Positions 16,472 to 24,084 of a DNA stretch of 34,273 nucleotides are shown one piece after another. Every line of letters starts with the position of its first letter. Position 1 is the first letter of the stretch. Below the pieces are notes generated by a model. That model was not told the DNA's origin and did no database searches. It saw only the letters and a list, made by a program, of their open reading frames with translations. Both the position numbers and the translations under genes were made by a program. The DNA is taken from the NCBI GenBank assembly GCA_964607765.1, contig CAZSNT010000115.1, positions 1 through 34,273 on the forward strand. The letters are read 5' to 3'. The stretch is from CAZSNT01 sp964607765 (GTDB taxonomy: Bacteria; Verrucomicrobiota; Lentisphaeria; Oligosphaerales; JABHEG01).

Positions 16472-18106
16472 CTACGTTACCTTTCGCACAAGCTGAAGAC
16501 CACGGATGCGGAATGTGCTCCCCCCGCCAGTTGGGGCAATGTAGTCGATCTCCCAGTGGTGTGCCAGCACAATCTGGCGCACCACGGCCAGCCCGAGCCC
16601 GGTACCTTCCTCGCTCAAGGTGAAGTAGGGGCGGAAGATGTCTGCACGCGCCTCCTCCGGCACGCCCGGCCCGTCGTCGGTGACCTCCAACGTCACGCGT
16701 TTGGCGTTGTCCACATGCGTGCTGACCGACACCCAACCGCCCCGGTCAACGGCTTGAGAGGCGTTGAGAATGAGGTTGAATACCACCTGTCGGAGAAGGG
16801 CTTCGTCCGCTTCGACAATCAGCTCGGGACACGCCATGTCGAACGTGATGTTCTTGTCGTCAATGTCCGTCTCCAGTGTCCGCTCAACGTCGCGCACGAC
16901 CACCGCCAGACTCGTTGGCGCAAGCTTCGGCTGACGCGGTTTGGAGTAATCGATGAACTCACTCAGACGCGCGGCGATACGGTCCACCTCATCCAACACC
17001 GTTGCCGCGCTCCGGCGCGCCGCATTGGAAGCAACGGGGTCCTTGCCGATCAGCTGCACGGCCCCCCGGACGATATTCAGGGGGTTGCGCGTTTCGTGCG
17101 CCAGGCCCGCCGCCGCGACGTTCAGCTCACGCAGGTACGTGTTCATGGCCCGGGACTGGACCAGTCGCATAGTCAACTCGGCCGAGCGCTCGCGACTGTG
17201 CCACGCAATCGCCAAGCCGATCGCGGCCATCAGCGCGATACCCACCATGCCGCGCCTGAGCCACAGGTCCTGTACGGCAACCGACTCTGCAGCGCCGCTG
17301 GACAGCACAAGCACAAACCCGTGCAGGCCCTGCTTCTCGTAGGCCTCCCGGAACTTCTCCTCGCTCATCCAGTAGGGATGATTCCCGCGCAGGGCATGCC
17401 AGAAAGAACGCCGGCGTCTGTCACGCGCCTCCCGCTCTGCCGCGTCGCTTTCACCCGTCGCACGGGTTGCCGCGCCCGCGTCGTTCTCACCCGTAACGCG
17501 ACTGTCGGCGGCGGCAGCCGGCGCCGCCGCGGGTGTGACTGAGGGAGCTGCCGCAGGCCGGACGGGCGTGCTGTCTCCCGCCGCAGGCCTCGACCGGGAT
17601 GCCGCATCGGGTGGCGGGTCGGGGGGATTCCATAGCACGGCGCCGGCCTTCTTCTCCTCCTCCGCCTCCACAGGCGGCCCGCGTCTCGGACCGCGCGGCC
17701 CGCGTTCCGGGCCCAGCTCGATGAGAGCCGAGACCGTGAGTGTGGCCTCGCCCCAAATCACCGTGCCAGGCGGCACATCCGTCAAGGGGGCCCCGGCCGG
17801 GTTCCCGGCTGACGCCACCACGTCGCCCAGCGGGTTGAGCAGCGAAACCGCAAGCAGTTCGTCCGATGACACCAAAGCACGAAGTGCGCCCTCAAGTCGC
17901 GGACGAGGCACCACACCGAACCGTCGCTGCGAGTGCAGCACTACCTCGAGAGACGCACAGATGTCGTGGGCCCGGTTCACCAATCCTGTCCGGAGCGATT
18001 CCTGGACGCGGCGATGCTCCAGCAACTGCCAGACCGCAGCCAGCGCCAGACCGCCGAGCAACAGCGCGTAAACGGCAATCGTCCGCTTCGTGAATCTACT
18101 GGGCAT
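16472..18106 (-). CDS. Sensor histidine kinase paired with the T2SS operon
   Basis: A 544-residue membrane kinase: membrane helices at about 10-28 and 286-303, an extracytoplasmic region of ~255 residues between them, then the H-box GLAHETRNPLN with phospho-acceptor His337, N-box LILNASQAV, G1 DDGPGVP and G2 GTGLGLAVV. The sensor part includes a low-complexity Pro/Ala/Arg/Glu-rich stretch (about 133-232) rather than a compact domain throughout; the segment before the second helix (YWMSEEKFREAYEKQG) looks structured. Its start overlaps the end of the secretin-core gene by 11 nt and its stop is 2 nt before the regulator gene. It may sense the periplasmic state of the secretion machine (inference). 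Confidence 0.93.
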   Translation of the reverse strand: MPSRFTKRTIAVYALLLGGLALAAVWQLLEHRRVQESLRTGLVNRAHDICASLEVVLHSQRRFGVVPRPRLEGALRALVSSDELLAVSLLNPLGDVVASAGNPAGAPLTDVPPGTVIWGEATLTVSALIELGPERGPRGPRRGPPVEAEEEKKAGAVLWNPPDPPPDAASRSRPAAGDSTPVRPAAAPSVTPAAAPAAAADSRVTGENDAGAATRATGESDAAEREARDRRRRSFWHALRGNHPYWMSEEKFREAYEKQGLHGFVLVLSSGAAESVAVQDLWLRRGMVGIALMAAIGLAIAWHSRERSAELTMRLVQSRAMNTYLRELNVAAAGLAHETRNPLNIVRGAVQLIGKDPVASNAARRSAATVLDEVDRIAARLSEFIDYSKPRQPKLAPTSLAVVVRDVERTLETDIDDKNITFDMACPELIVEADEALLRQVVFNLILNASQAVDRGGWVSVSTHVDNAKRVTLEVTDDGPGVPEEARADIFRPYFTLSEEGTGLGLAVVRQIVLAHHWEIDYIAPTGGGSTFRIRGLQLVRKVT

Positions 18107-19169
18107 TGTCCTGTTCCCGGTTCTGCATGGCAGGAATATACCTGTTGAGTTGCTCTGGCGAGAATGCTTTGGGAATCAGCTCGGCGTGGGCACGAGCCGC
18201 ATCGGTTGTCTGGGCTATGCCGGTCGAGGTGTTGACCACGGTAGGCGTCAGAAAAATGAGCAGCTCGGTCTTGGACTTGTCCCTGATCGTGCGCTTGAAG
18301 AAGTTCCCGATCAGCCAGATGTCGCCCAGGATCGGCACCTTGCGCACCGTTTCGGTCTCCTGGTCCTCCATGAGCCCGCCAATCACCACGGTCTTGCCGC
18401 TCGGCACAACCACGTGGGTCTCGGCGGAACGTTTCGCGAACACAGGCGCATCGACCGTGTTCGATATGGCGATCGTCTCGCCGGTCAGAGTCGAAATCTC
18501 CGGCGCGACAGCCAGTTCGACCAGACCGGTCGAGGCAATCTGAGGCGTTACGGTCAGGATGATCCCAATGTCCTCATACTCGACCGTGTTGATCGTCTCG
18601 CCGTTCTCCAGCACACGGCTGTTGCGCACGAACGGCACCTCCTGACCGACCGTGATCGTGGCCTCCTCGTTGTTCCTGGCCATGATGGACGGGCGCGACA
18701 ATACCTCCAGCTTCCCGACCTCGGCCAAGGCGCGCATGGTGATCTCCAGATCGTTCTCCAGGATTGTCGCCACAGCGCCGCGGCCGTCGCCGATCACGCC
18801 GAACAGCGACGACAACACGGTCCGGTCGCCGTCCGACGCCTCGCGCGTGTAGTTGATGTCCGTGCCGAAATCCGCGCCATCGTCATGCGTCACTTCGATG
18901 AAAAGAACCTTGATCAGCACCTGCGGCACAGGCTGGTCCAGGCTCTCGATGATGCTGCGGATCTGCTCGTTGGTCTCCGCATCCGCGGTCACGATCAGGG
19001 ACCGCGTCTCAGTGTCTATCTCGAAGTGCGCTTCGCCCAGTGACGTCGCATTCCCCGAGCCGCGCGTCGCGCCGCCCACAAACCGCTGCTGCCCCCGCAG
19101 ACCGGTCTGACCAAGGACGACAAACGCTGCAGCAACCGACAGAACCCGTATGTGAAGTGCTCGTCTCAT
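18096..19169 (-). CDS. gspD: Secretin, third piece: half N-domain plus outer-membrane secretin core
   Basis: A 357-residue protein with its own signal peptide (cleavage near LRGQ). Residues ~45-80 (FEIDTETRSLIVTADAETNEQIRSIIESLD) are only the second half of a secretin N-domain. The complete secretin core follows: PQVLIKVLFIEVT, VGQEVPFVRNSR, YEDIGIILTVTPQI, VVVPSGKTVVIGGLM, VPILGDIWLIGNFFK and ELLIFLTPTVV. It should form the outer-membrane channel. The missing first half of the N-domain is found at the end of the piece encoded 69 nt upstream. A normal GspD is about 650-700 residues in one chain; the three pieces here sum to about 1,030. Confidence 0.93.
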   Translation of the reverse strand: MRRALHIRVLSVAAAFVVLGQTGLRGQQRFVGGATRGSGNATSLGEAHFEIDTETRSLIVTADAETNEQIRSIIESLDQPVPQVLIKVLFIEVTHDDGADFGTDINYTREASDGDRTVLSSLFGVIGDGRGAVATILENDLEITMRALAEVGKLEVLSRPSIMARNNEEATITVGQEVPFVRNSRVLENGETINTVEYEDIGIILTVTPQIASTGLVELAVAPEISTLTGETIAISNTVDAPVFAKRSAETHVVVPSGKTVVIGGLMEDQETETVRKVPILGDIWLIGNFFKRTIRDKSKTELLIFLTPTVVNTSTGIAQTTDAARAHAELIPKAFSPEQLNRYIPAMQNREQDNAQ

Positions 19170-19238
19170 TATCTGACTTCCTTCCTCTCAGACCGGTAAC
19201 CAATGACTCATAACCAAATGACAGCGCCTCGACGCCTT

Positions 19239-20024
19239 CTATCTGCCGCTTGTCCGGCCCGTGTTTCCGCTCGTGCCGCCACGCGTGCCGCCGCCAAAGG
19301 GCGTCTGGTACTGTGTCGCGGTTGTCCGGGTGCCCGTGCGCGCGCCCGAACTGCTGCTCGATGTCGAGCCGGGCTCCTCGAACATGCCCTCGAGAATCTC
19401 CAGAACCTGCTCGACGTCCGCGTTCTGGAGCCGGTACACATGCACGCCCAAGTCCTTGGCGGGATCCGAATCCAGCTTCTCGATCAGAGCGCGTACCTGC
19501 GCCAGCGACTTGGTCGACGCGCTCACGATGACCGAATTGGTCCGCACGTCCGCAACGGCAGTGACCTCTGCTTCGTCAAGCCTGCGGCCGCTGTCTGCCT
19601 GCTGCGACGTCTGCGGCGCCCTGAACCCGCCAAACCCACCGAAACCTGCGAAACCGAAGCGCCGACCCGTGTCGCCGCTGCCGGCCGCGTCTTCCGTCGC
19701 GAACACACTGGTGATGATGTCCGCCATCTCCTCGGCCAGCGCGTAACGCAACGGGAATACCTCCAGCGATGTCTCCTCCTCGGTCGGCACGTCGATCTGG
19801 ACGATGAGCGACTCGATGTCCGCAAGCGCCTCTTCCGACGCAATCACGACAATCGAGTTGCTGCGTTCATCAGCCACCGCGGACACGGTAGCCGCCGCGG
19901 TCTTCGCCTCGCTGCCCGAGGACCTGCGCCCTCTGCTGAACTGGCCGAAAACCGTGCTGCCCGCCAGCAGCAGTGCGCCCACAACGAAAGCTGCCCGTCT
20001 ACCGGTGCGATTGAGGTCCCGCAT
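19239..20024 (-). CDS. gspD: Secretin, second piece: N-domains only
   Basis: A 261-residue protein with its own signal peptide (ALLLAGSTVFGQ). It begins with the second half of an N-domain (VSAVADERSNSIVVIASEEA...LIVQID), continues with a complete N-domain whose loop is a Gly/Phe-rich insertion (SLEVFPLRYALAEEMADII ... VTAVADVRTNSVIVSAS...LIEKLD), and ends with only the first half of a further N-domain (LGVHVYRLQNADVEQVLEILEGMF) followed by a Ser/Thr/Gly/Arg-rich tail. There is no secretin core. Both broken domains find their other halves in the neighbouring secretin genes. It should be a periplasmic ring component. Confidence 0.9.
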   Translation of the reverse strand: MRDLNRTGRRAAFVVGALLLAGSTVFGQFSRGRRSSGSEAKTAAATVSAVADERSNSIVVIASEEALADIESLIVQIDVPTEEETSLEVFPLRYALAEEMADIITSVFATEDAAGSGDTGRRFGFAGFGGFGGFRAPQTSQQADSGRRLDEAEVTAVADVRTNSVIVSASTKSLAQVRALIEKLDSDPAKDLGVHVYRLQNADVEQVLEILEGMFEEPGSTSSSSSGARTGTRTTATQYQTPFGGGTRGGTSGNTGRTSGR

Positions 20025-20078
20025 TAGACATTTCCCTGTCTGTGTATCAACACGTTCGAAAGTGGTGGTGGTGTCCGC

Positions 20079-20204
20079 TATCCGTTACTCGTTGCCTGTC
20101 TTCCGTTTTCCGTCTTCTGTCTTCCGTCTTCTGTCTTCCGTCTTCTGTCTTCCGTCTTCCGTTTTCCGTCTTCCGTTTTCCGTCTTCCGTCTTCCGTTTT
20201 CCGT
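20079..20204. repeat. Heptamer tandem array, 18 units
   Basis: Units of 7 bp, mainly CTTCCGT, TTTCCGT and CTTCTGT; the upstream-most are diverged (TATCCGT, TACTCGT, TGCCTGT) but in phase. It occupies most of the 184-nt gap between the first and second secretin genes, ending 4 nt from the stop of the first piece. The rest of the gap holds nothing else that I can identify. Confidence 0.95.
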
Positions 20205-20208
20205 CGTC

Positions 20209-21459
20209 CTACCGCCCGCGGCCACCGCCCGGTCCACGACCGCCGCCGAATCCGCCAGGCGGGCCACCGCCGCGCATCCGCATCATGAACTCGCGCATCC
20301 GGTCTGCTCTGTCATCGCCGCTGCGGCCCGACGAGCCGCCTGAGGAGGCGCTGTACACCTCATTGATCACGTCCGCAACGTCCGCGGCTGTCGCGTGCTC
20401 CAACGAAATCACCTTCACGTCCAGGATATCCGAGATGGACGTATCGAGCGCCGTCACGATCTGGGCAATGCGCCGGATGCTCGTCTGCGTGTCGGTCAGA
20501 ACCAGCGCGTTGCTGCTCTCGTTGGCCGTCAGCACGGCATGCTCGGGCAGCAGCGGCTTGATGTTGTCGACCAATCGCGTGGCGTCGGTGTGTGTGATCG
20601 GGATGATCTGTGTGACCATCACGTCGTGCCGCGGAATCGTCTCAGGGTCCGCTCCCATGTGCACGGGGATGTCACGTGTCTTGGCGTCGTCGCGATTGAT
20701 GATCTTGATCACGCGTCCGTTGCGGATGGCCGCATAGCCCTTGTCGTTGAGGATCGTATTAAGCAACTGCACCGCCTCGTCACGGTTCACCGGCTGGTGA
20801 CTCCAGACGTCGAGCGTCCCGCTCACTTCGATCTCGCGCACAATGATAAACCCCGCCGCTTTGCTCAGATGATCCAGCACGGCATCGAGGGGTGCCTGCC
20901 GGAAGTTGAGGCGAATCTCCACGTCCTCGGCCAGCGGATCGGCGGGTAGCGCGTCGACAGCTGGGGCGGGAGCGGCTGGCCCGGCCTCGGCCGCAGCAGC
21001 CTTTGGTTTGGCACCGGCGTCTACGACAGGCGCCGGGGCAGCTGTGCCGCCCTGAAGCGGCTTTGCCGACGGCGCCGCCTGTGGCTCAGCGCCGGTATCG
21101 GCATCCACAGCACCAGCCGTGGCCGGGAGCGGTTCCGGCTTCGCGACAGCCTGCGGTTCAGCGCCGGCAGCGCCATCCGCGGCCAGCGACGGCTTGGCCG
21201 ACGGCGCAGCCTGCGGCTTGGACGCGCTGCCTGCTTTGGTGCCGCCGTCCGCGCCGAGCACGACCCCCAACGTTGTACGCTGCAAGTCAACCTGCATTTT
21301 CAGCTTCCCCGACGTCCCTGCCGCGCCAGCAGCGGGCTTGGGGGGCTCGGCCGCAGACACGGCCACAGCTGCCGCTGCGGCCAGCCAACCGACGACACGA
21401 ACAGCACGCCCCAGGCAGACGCCTCGGACCAAATGACTGGAATGGTGGCTGTGGTTCAT
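20209..21459 (-). CDS. gspD: Secretin, first piece: N0 and N1 domains
   Basis: A 416-residue protein with a signal peptide (cleavage near VSAAE) and about 120 low-complexity Ala/Pro/Lys residues containing imperfect repeats of PQAAPSAKP. The N0 (STN) domain follows: VEIRLNFRQAPLDAVLDHLS, then GTLDVWSHQPVNRDEAVQLL. A full N1 domain runs from VTQIIPITHTDATRLVDNI to IRRIAQIVTALD. It ends with only the first half of the next N-domain (DVKVISLEHATAADVADVINEVY) and a Gly/Arg/Pro-rich tail. N0 is the part of a secretin that meets GspC and the inner-membrane platform. Its ATG overlaps the gspC-like stop as ATGA. Confidence 0.9.
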   Translation of the reverse strand: MNHSHHSSHLVRGVCLGRAVRVVGWLAAAAAVAVSAAEPPKPAAGAAGTSGKLKMQVDLQRTTLGVVLGADGGTKAGSASKPQAAPSAKPSLAADGAAGAEPQAVAKPEPLPATAGAVDADTGAEPQAAPSAKPLQGGTAAPAPVVDAGAKPKAAAAEAGPAAPAPAVDALPADPLAEDVEIRLNFRQAPLDAVLDHLSKAAGFIIVREIEVSGTLDVWSHQPVNRDEAVQLLNTILNDKGYAAIRNGRVIKIINRDDAKTRDIPVHMGADPETIPRHDVMVTQIIPITHTDATRLVDNIKPLLPEHAVLTANESSNALVLTDTQTSIRRIAQIVTALDTSISDILDVKVISLEHATAADVADVINEVYSASSGGSSGRSGDDRADRMREFMMRMRGGGPPGGFGGGRGPGGGRGR

Positions 21460-22106
21460 TTTCCCGACTCCCGTTTCCGTCGCTCGAGTAATCTCTTCAA
21501 AAGGTCGGATGCCCCGCCCGACGCGGCGGAGGCCGTGCTGGAGGAGGCAGCGCTTGTGGAGGCCGTGCCGGCCGAGAGCTCAGCTGCTGAAGTTGAGGAC
21601 ACGGTCGGCTTGCTACCGGTCGACATTGGTCCGATACCTTCGGCAGGCTCCCAGGCCGCGCCGTGGCTGCGCGACAACCCGGACCCGACCCGCAGCAGCA
21701 TGCGCCAGTCATCGGGGCCCGTGAGCACCACGCCGTCAGAACTGATTGTTGCGACGGCAAGATCAGCCACGTTTCCCCCCACCGTCACCACGACGTTGTA
21801 CTCCGCCCGCGACCCGTCGAACAGCGCAACCGTCGCGTCGCGCGAAACCACCGTGCCGCTTAGCCGCAGCTTCTCAGGCGGCGGGGGCGCGGGCGCCGGC
21901 GGAGGCGCCGGCGGGGGCGCCGGCAGGCGTGTGACCGGCGGGGCAGGCCGACGCCGGTTCGGGTCGAATATGTTGCGCTGGCTGATCACGGCATACGCCT
22001 TCAGGCCCTCGGCAGGAGACGCTTTCGGCTCCTGTGCCGATGCCGCCCACGCCCCGCACAACACAGCAGCAACGCACACAGCACGAGTTGTCGCGCGCAG
22101 ATTCAT
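21456..22106 (-). CDS. gspC: GspC-like type II secretion protein
   Basis: A 216-residue protein. The block YAVISQRNIFDPNRR, a Pro/Ala linker, then LRLSGTVVSRDATVALFDGSRAEY corresponds to the periplasmic homology region of GspC, which links the inner-membrane platform to the N0 domain of the secretin. The N-terminus (VCVAAVLCGAWAASAQ) looks like a cleavable signal peptide and not the usual uncleaved anchor, so the protein may be free in the periplasm. The last 60 residues are Ser/Ala/Thr-rich and end in a basic helix. It sits immediately before the N0-bearing secretin piece, with 4-nt overlaps at both ends. Confidence 0.75.
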   Translation of the reverse strand: MNLRATTRAVCVAAVLCGAWAASAQEPKASPAEGLKAYAVISQRNIFDPNRRRPAPPVTRLPAPPPAPPPAPAPPPPEKLRLSGTVVSRDATVALFDGSRAEYNVVVTVGGNVADLAVATISSDGVVLTGPDDWRMLLRVGSGLSRSHGAAWEPAEGIGPMSTGSKPTVSSTSAAELSAGTASTSAASSSTASAASGGASDLLKRLLERRKRESGK

Positions 22107-22648
22107 GTCTGCTCCCCTGTCTTTCGGGCCGGTGTCAGCAACCCCGTCACACGCAAAGTCAGGACGAGCGCGGTATCCGCCTGTTTCCTCGGTGACATGT
22201 CCAGCGTCTCTACGGACAAGGCCAGCGGTGCGGTCTCCAACTCGAACAGGAAACGCACGAGCGCGGACATCGTCCCCGTCGCCGAAGCCCGCAACTCGAG
22301 CTGATCCGGACCGTCGGCGTTCTCCCGAGAGCCCGGCCGCAGGGACGTGAGACGAATGCCGGATTCTTTGGCCCAGCGCGTAATCTCGTTCAGCACCAGA
22401 CTCTCGGCGGCCGAGATATCACTGGGCAGCATCCCGCGCGCCATTGCGTCGCGACGCTGTCGCAGCAAGGCTTCACGGTCCAGCAGCGCCCGGGCCCGTA
22501 CAAGCTCGAGTTCGAGCTTGCCGATCTTCTGTCTGCGGGCACGCCAACCGTCCACCAGCGGCGTCACCACCAGCCGATCGGCAAACAGACCGCCGATGCA
22601 CAGCGTCGCTACGATCGCCAGTGCCGCCTGTCTCTTGCCAACTGTCAT
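22103..22648 (-). CDS. gspM: GspM-like type II secretion protein
   Basis: A 181-residue protein with one N-terminal membrane helix (AALAIVATLCIGGLFADRLVV), a charged helical stretch (KIGKLELELVRARALLDREALLRQRR) and a ferredoxin-like domain. This is the PilO/GspM layout; it pairs with GspL in the inner-membrane platform. The ATG at 22648 is chosen because it gives the ATGA overlap with gspL seen along this operon; an ATG ten codons upstream is possible. Identity rests on position and topology more than on motifs. Confidence 0.8.
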   Translation of the reverse strand: MTVGKRQAALAIVATLCIGGLFADRLVVTPLVDGWRARRQKIGKLELELVRARALLDREALLRQRRDAMARGMLPSDISAAESLVLNEITRWAKESGIRLTSLRPGSRENADGPDQLELRASATGTMSALVRFLFELETAPLALSVETLDMSPRKQADTALVLTLRVTGLLTPARKTGEQT

Positions 22649-24084
22649 GCGTCTCTCCCGGGTCTGTGGTCTTGCCACGCAAAGGTCAGCGTGAACGTCA
22701 TGGGAGTCTCACCGTCCGGCGCATCACGGGTGTGCAGGATGCGCAGATTGTGCACGCCGAGGCTGCTGCGCAGTCGCTCCTGAACACGCAGCCACGCATC
22801 GCGGTCCCGGGCCTTTCCTGACACGAGCACTTCCGAACTGTCCTTTATCAACACCTTCGTGGCCCACACGCTTCCCTCTTCGGGAAACGTCTTGGTGATC
22901 AACGCCAGAATGGACAGACCCAACGGCTCCTCCGTGAACCACGGGCTCAGGTTGCGCACGCTCTCGCGCAACCCCTGGATACGCGTGACCGTCGGCTGAA
23001 CAGCGCGCCACTCGGCCTCGAGCTGCGAAAGACGCCACAACTGCCGCGCGAAAAGCCCGATGAGAACCGCGAGCAGGACACTGCCTGCCAGCGCCCAGCG
23101 CAACGCCGCACGCGACCCGGCCGCGCCACCCCGGCGACGAGCGGATCTCGGGGACTCACTGCTAAACTGAAGTAGTGAGGAACGCCCGCGCAGGTAGACA
23201 GATGCAGCGCACACCGCACCCACGGCCCGGCCGGCACGCCACGCTGTCTGGCAGTCGCCGCTCAAGGTCACCGAATCCGGACCAGGACCTTCCTCGCAAC
23301 GCAACTGCTCGCCGATCACGCCACGCTGCAGAGACTTGACCACCGTGTCCGCGACAGACGCACCGCCGAACACGCGCAGCGTCTCGACCGGCGAAGCTGC
23401 GGAGTGGGGGAGCTGGGCTATACTGATCCGCAACTGCCTCTCCAACGTCCCGCCATCCGGCGCGCGCCCGGTGACCGGATCCAAACGGCGCACTGCCATC
23501 ACCGCGCCGCCGCCGGTCAGCACCAGATCCGCACCGGACTCGCCCAGCACGAGCGCCAGCTCGGGCGTTTCTGCCGACGCTGCGCTCTGGGCCGTGCAGA
23601 CGCCGCCCAGCGTGAAGCCCAACGGACGCAGACGCGCAGCTTTCAGAACAGCGCTGAGCCGCTGTACGTGAGCCCGCGGCACGGCGAGAACCAACGCGAG
23701 CCGTTCACCGGACTCACCAACGAACGAGGATGTGGCAATGGACAGGTCTTGGGCGGCATGAAACAGCTCGCGTTCCGCCTGCAGTTCCAGGTAGCTCGCC
23801 ACGTCCTCTGCCGGAACGGCGGTGATGTCAACGGCAAGCGACATCACCCACTCGGCCGGCAGACACACCAGGCAATGTCGCTCACGGATACGGCCCTGCA
23901 CCAGGAGCTCGCGCACCTCGTGCCCAACCAGCTCCGGGTCTGCCGCGAGCACGTCCAGTGACAGACGCGCATCAAGGCACCGTTCCACCCGTATGCCGCG
24001 GCCCACGCACCGGCCCGCTACAGCGCAGACGCGCTCACCGTCGAAGGAGAGAACCGTAATCGATTTTCTGTGTGATGCCTTCAT
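22645..24084 (-). CDS. gspL: GspL-like type II secretion platform protein
   Basis: A 479-residue protein. The N-terminal ~320 residues form an actin-like (PilM-type) cytoplasmic domain, with ITVLSFDGERVCAV at the start and LVLGESGADLVLTGGG later, which in GspL docks the ATPase GspE. One membrane helix follows (WALAGSVLLAVLIGLFA, about 330-347), then a coiled region and a PilN/GspL-type periplasmic domain. It therefore reads as a PilM-PilN fusion, the normal GspL plan. The gspK stop and this ATG overlap as TGATG. Confidence 0.88.
   Translation of the reverse strand: MKASHRKSITVLSFDGERVCAVAGRCVGRGIRVERCLDARLSLDVLAADPELVGHEVRELLVQGRIRERHCLVCLPAEWVMSLAVDITAVPAEDVASYLELQAERELFHAAQDLSIATSSFVGESGERLALVLAVPRAHVQRLSAVLKAARLRPLGFTLGGVCTAQSAASAETPELALVLGESGADLVLTGGGAVMAVRRLDPVTGRAPDGGTLERQLRISIAQLPHSAASPVETLRVFGGASVADTVVKSLQRGVIGEQLRCEEGPGPDSVTLSGDCQTAWRAGRAVGAVCAASVYLRGRSSLLQFSSESPRSARRRGGAAGSRAALRWALAGSVLLAVLIGLFARQLWRLSQLEAEWRAVQPTVTRIQGLRESVRNLSPWFTEEPLGLSILALITKTFPEEGSVWATKVLIKDSSEVLVSGKARDRDAWLRVQERLRSSLGVHNLRILHTRDAPDGETPMTFTLTFAWQDHRPGRDA

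Noticed and set aside
18096..21459. Secretin split as a sequencing error or frameshift
   Set aside because: Each piece has its own start and signal peptide, and the gaps are 69 and 184 nt with stops and low-complexity ends; a single base error cannot join them.
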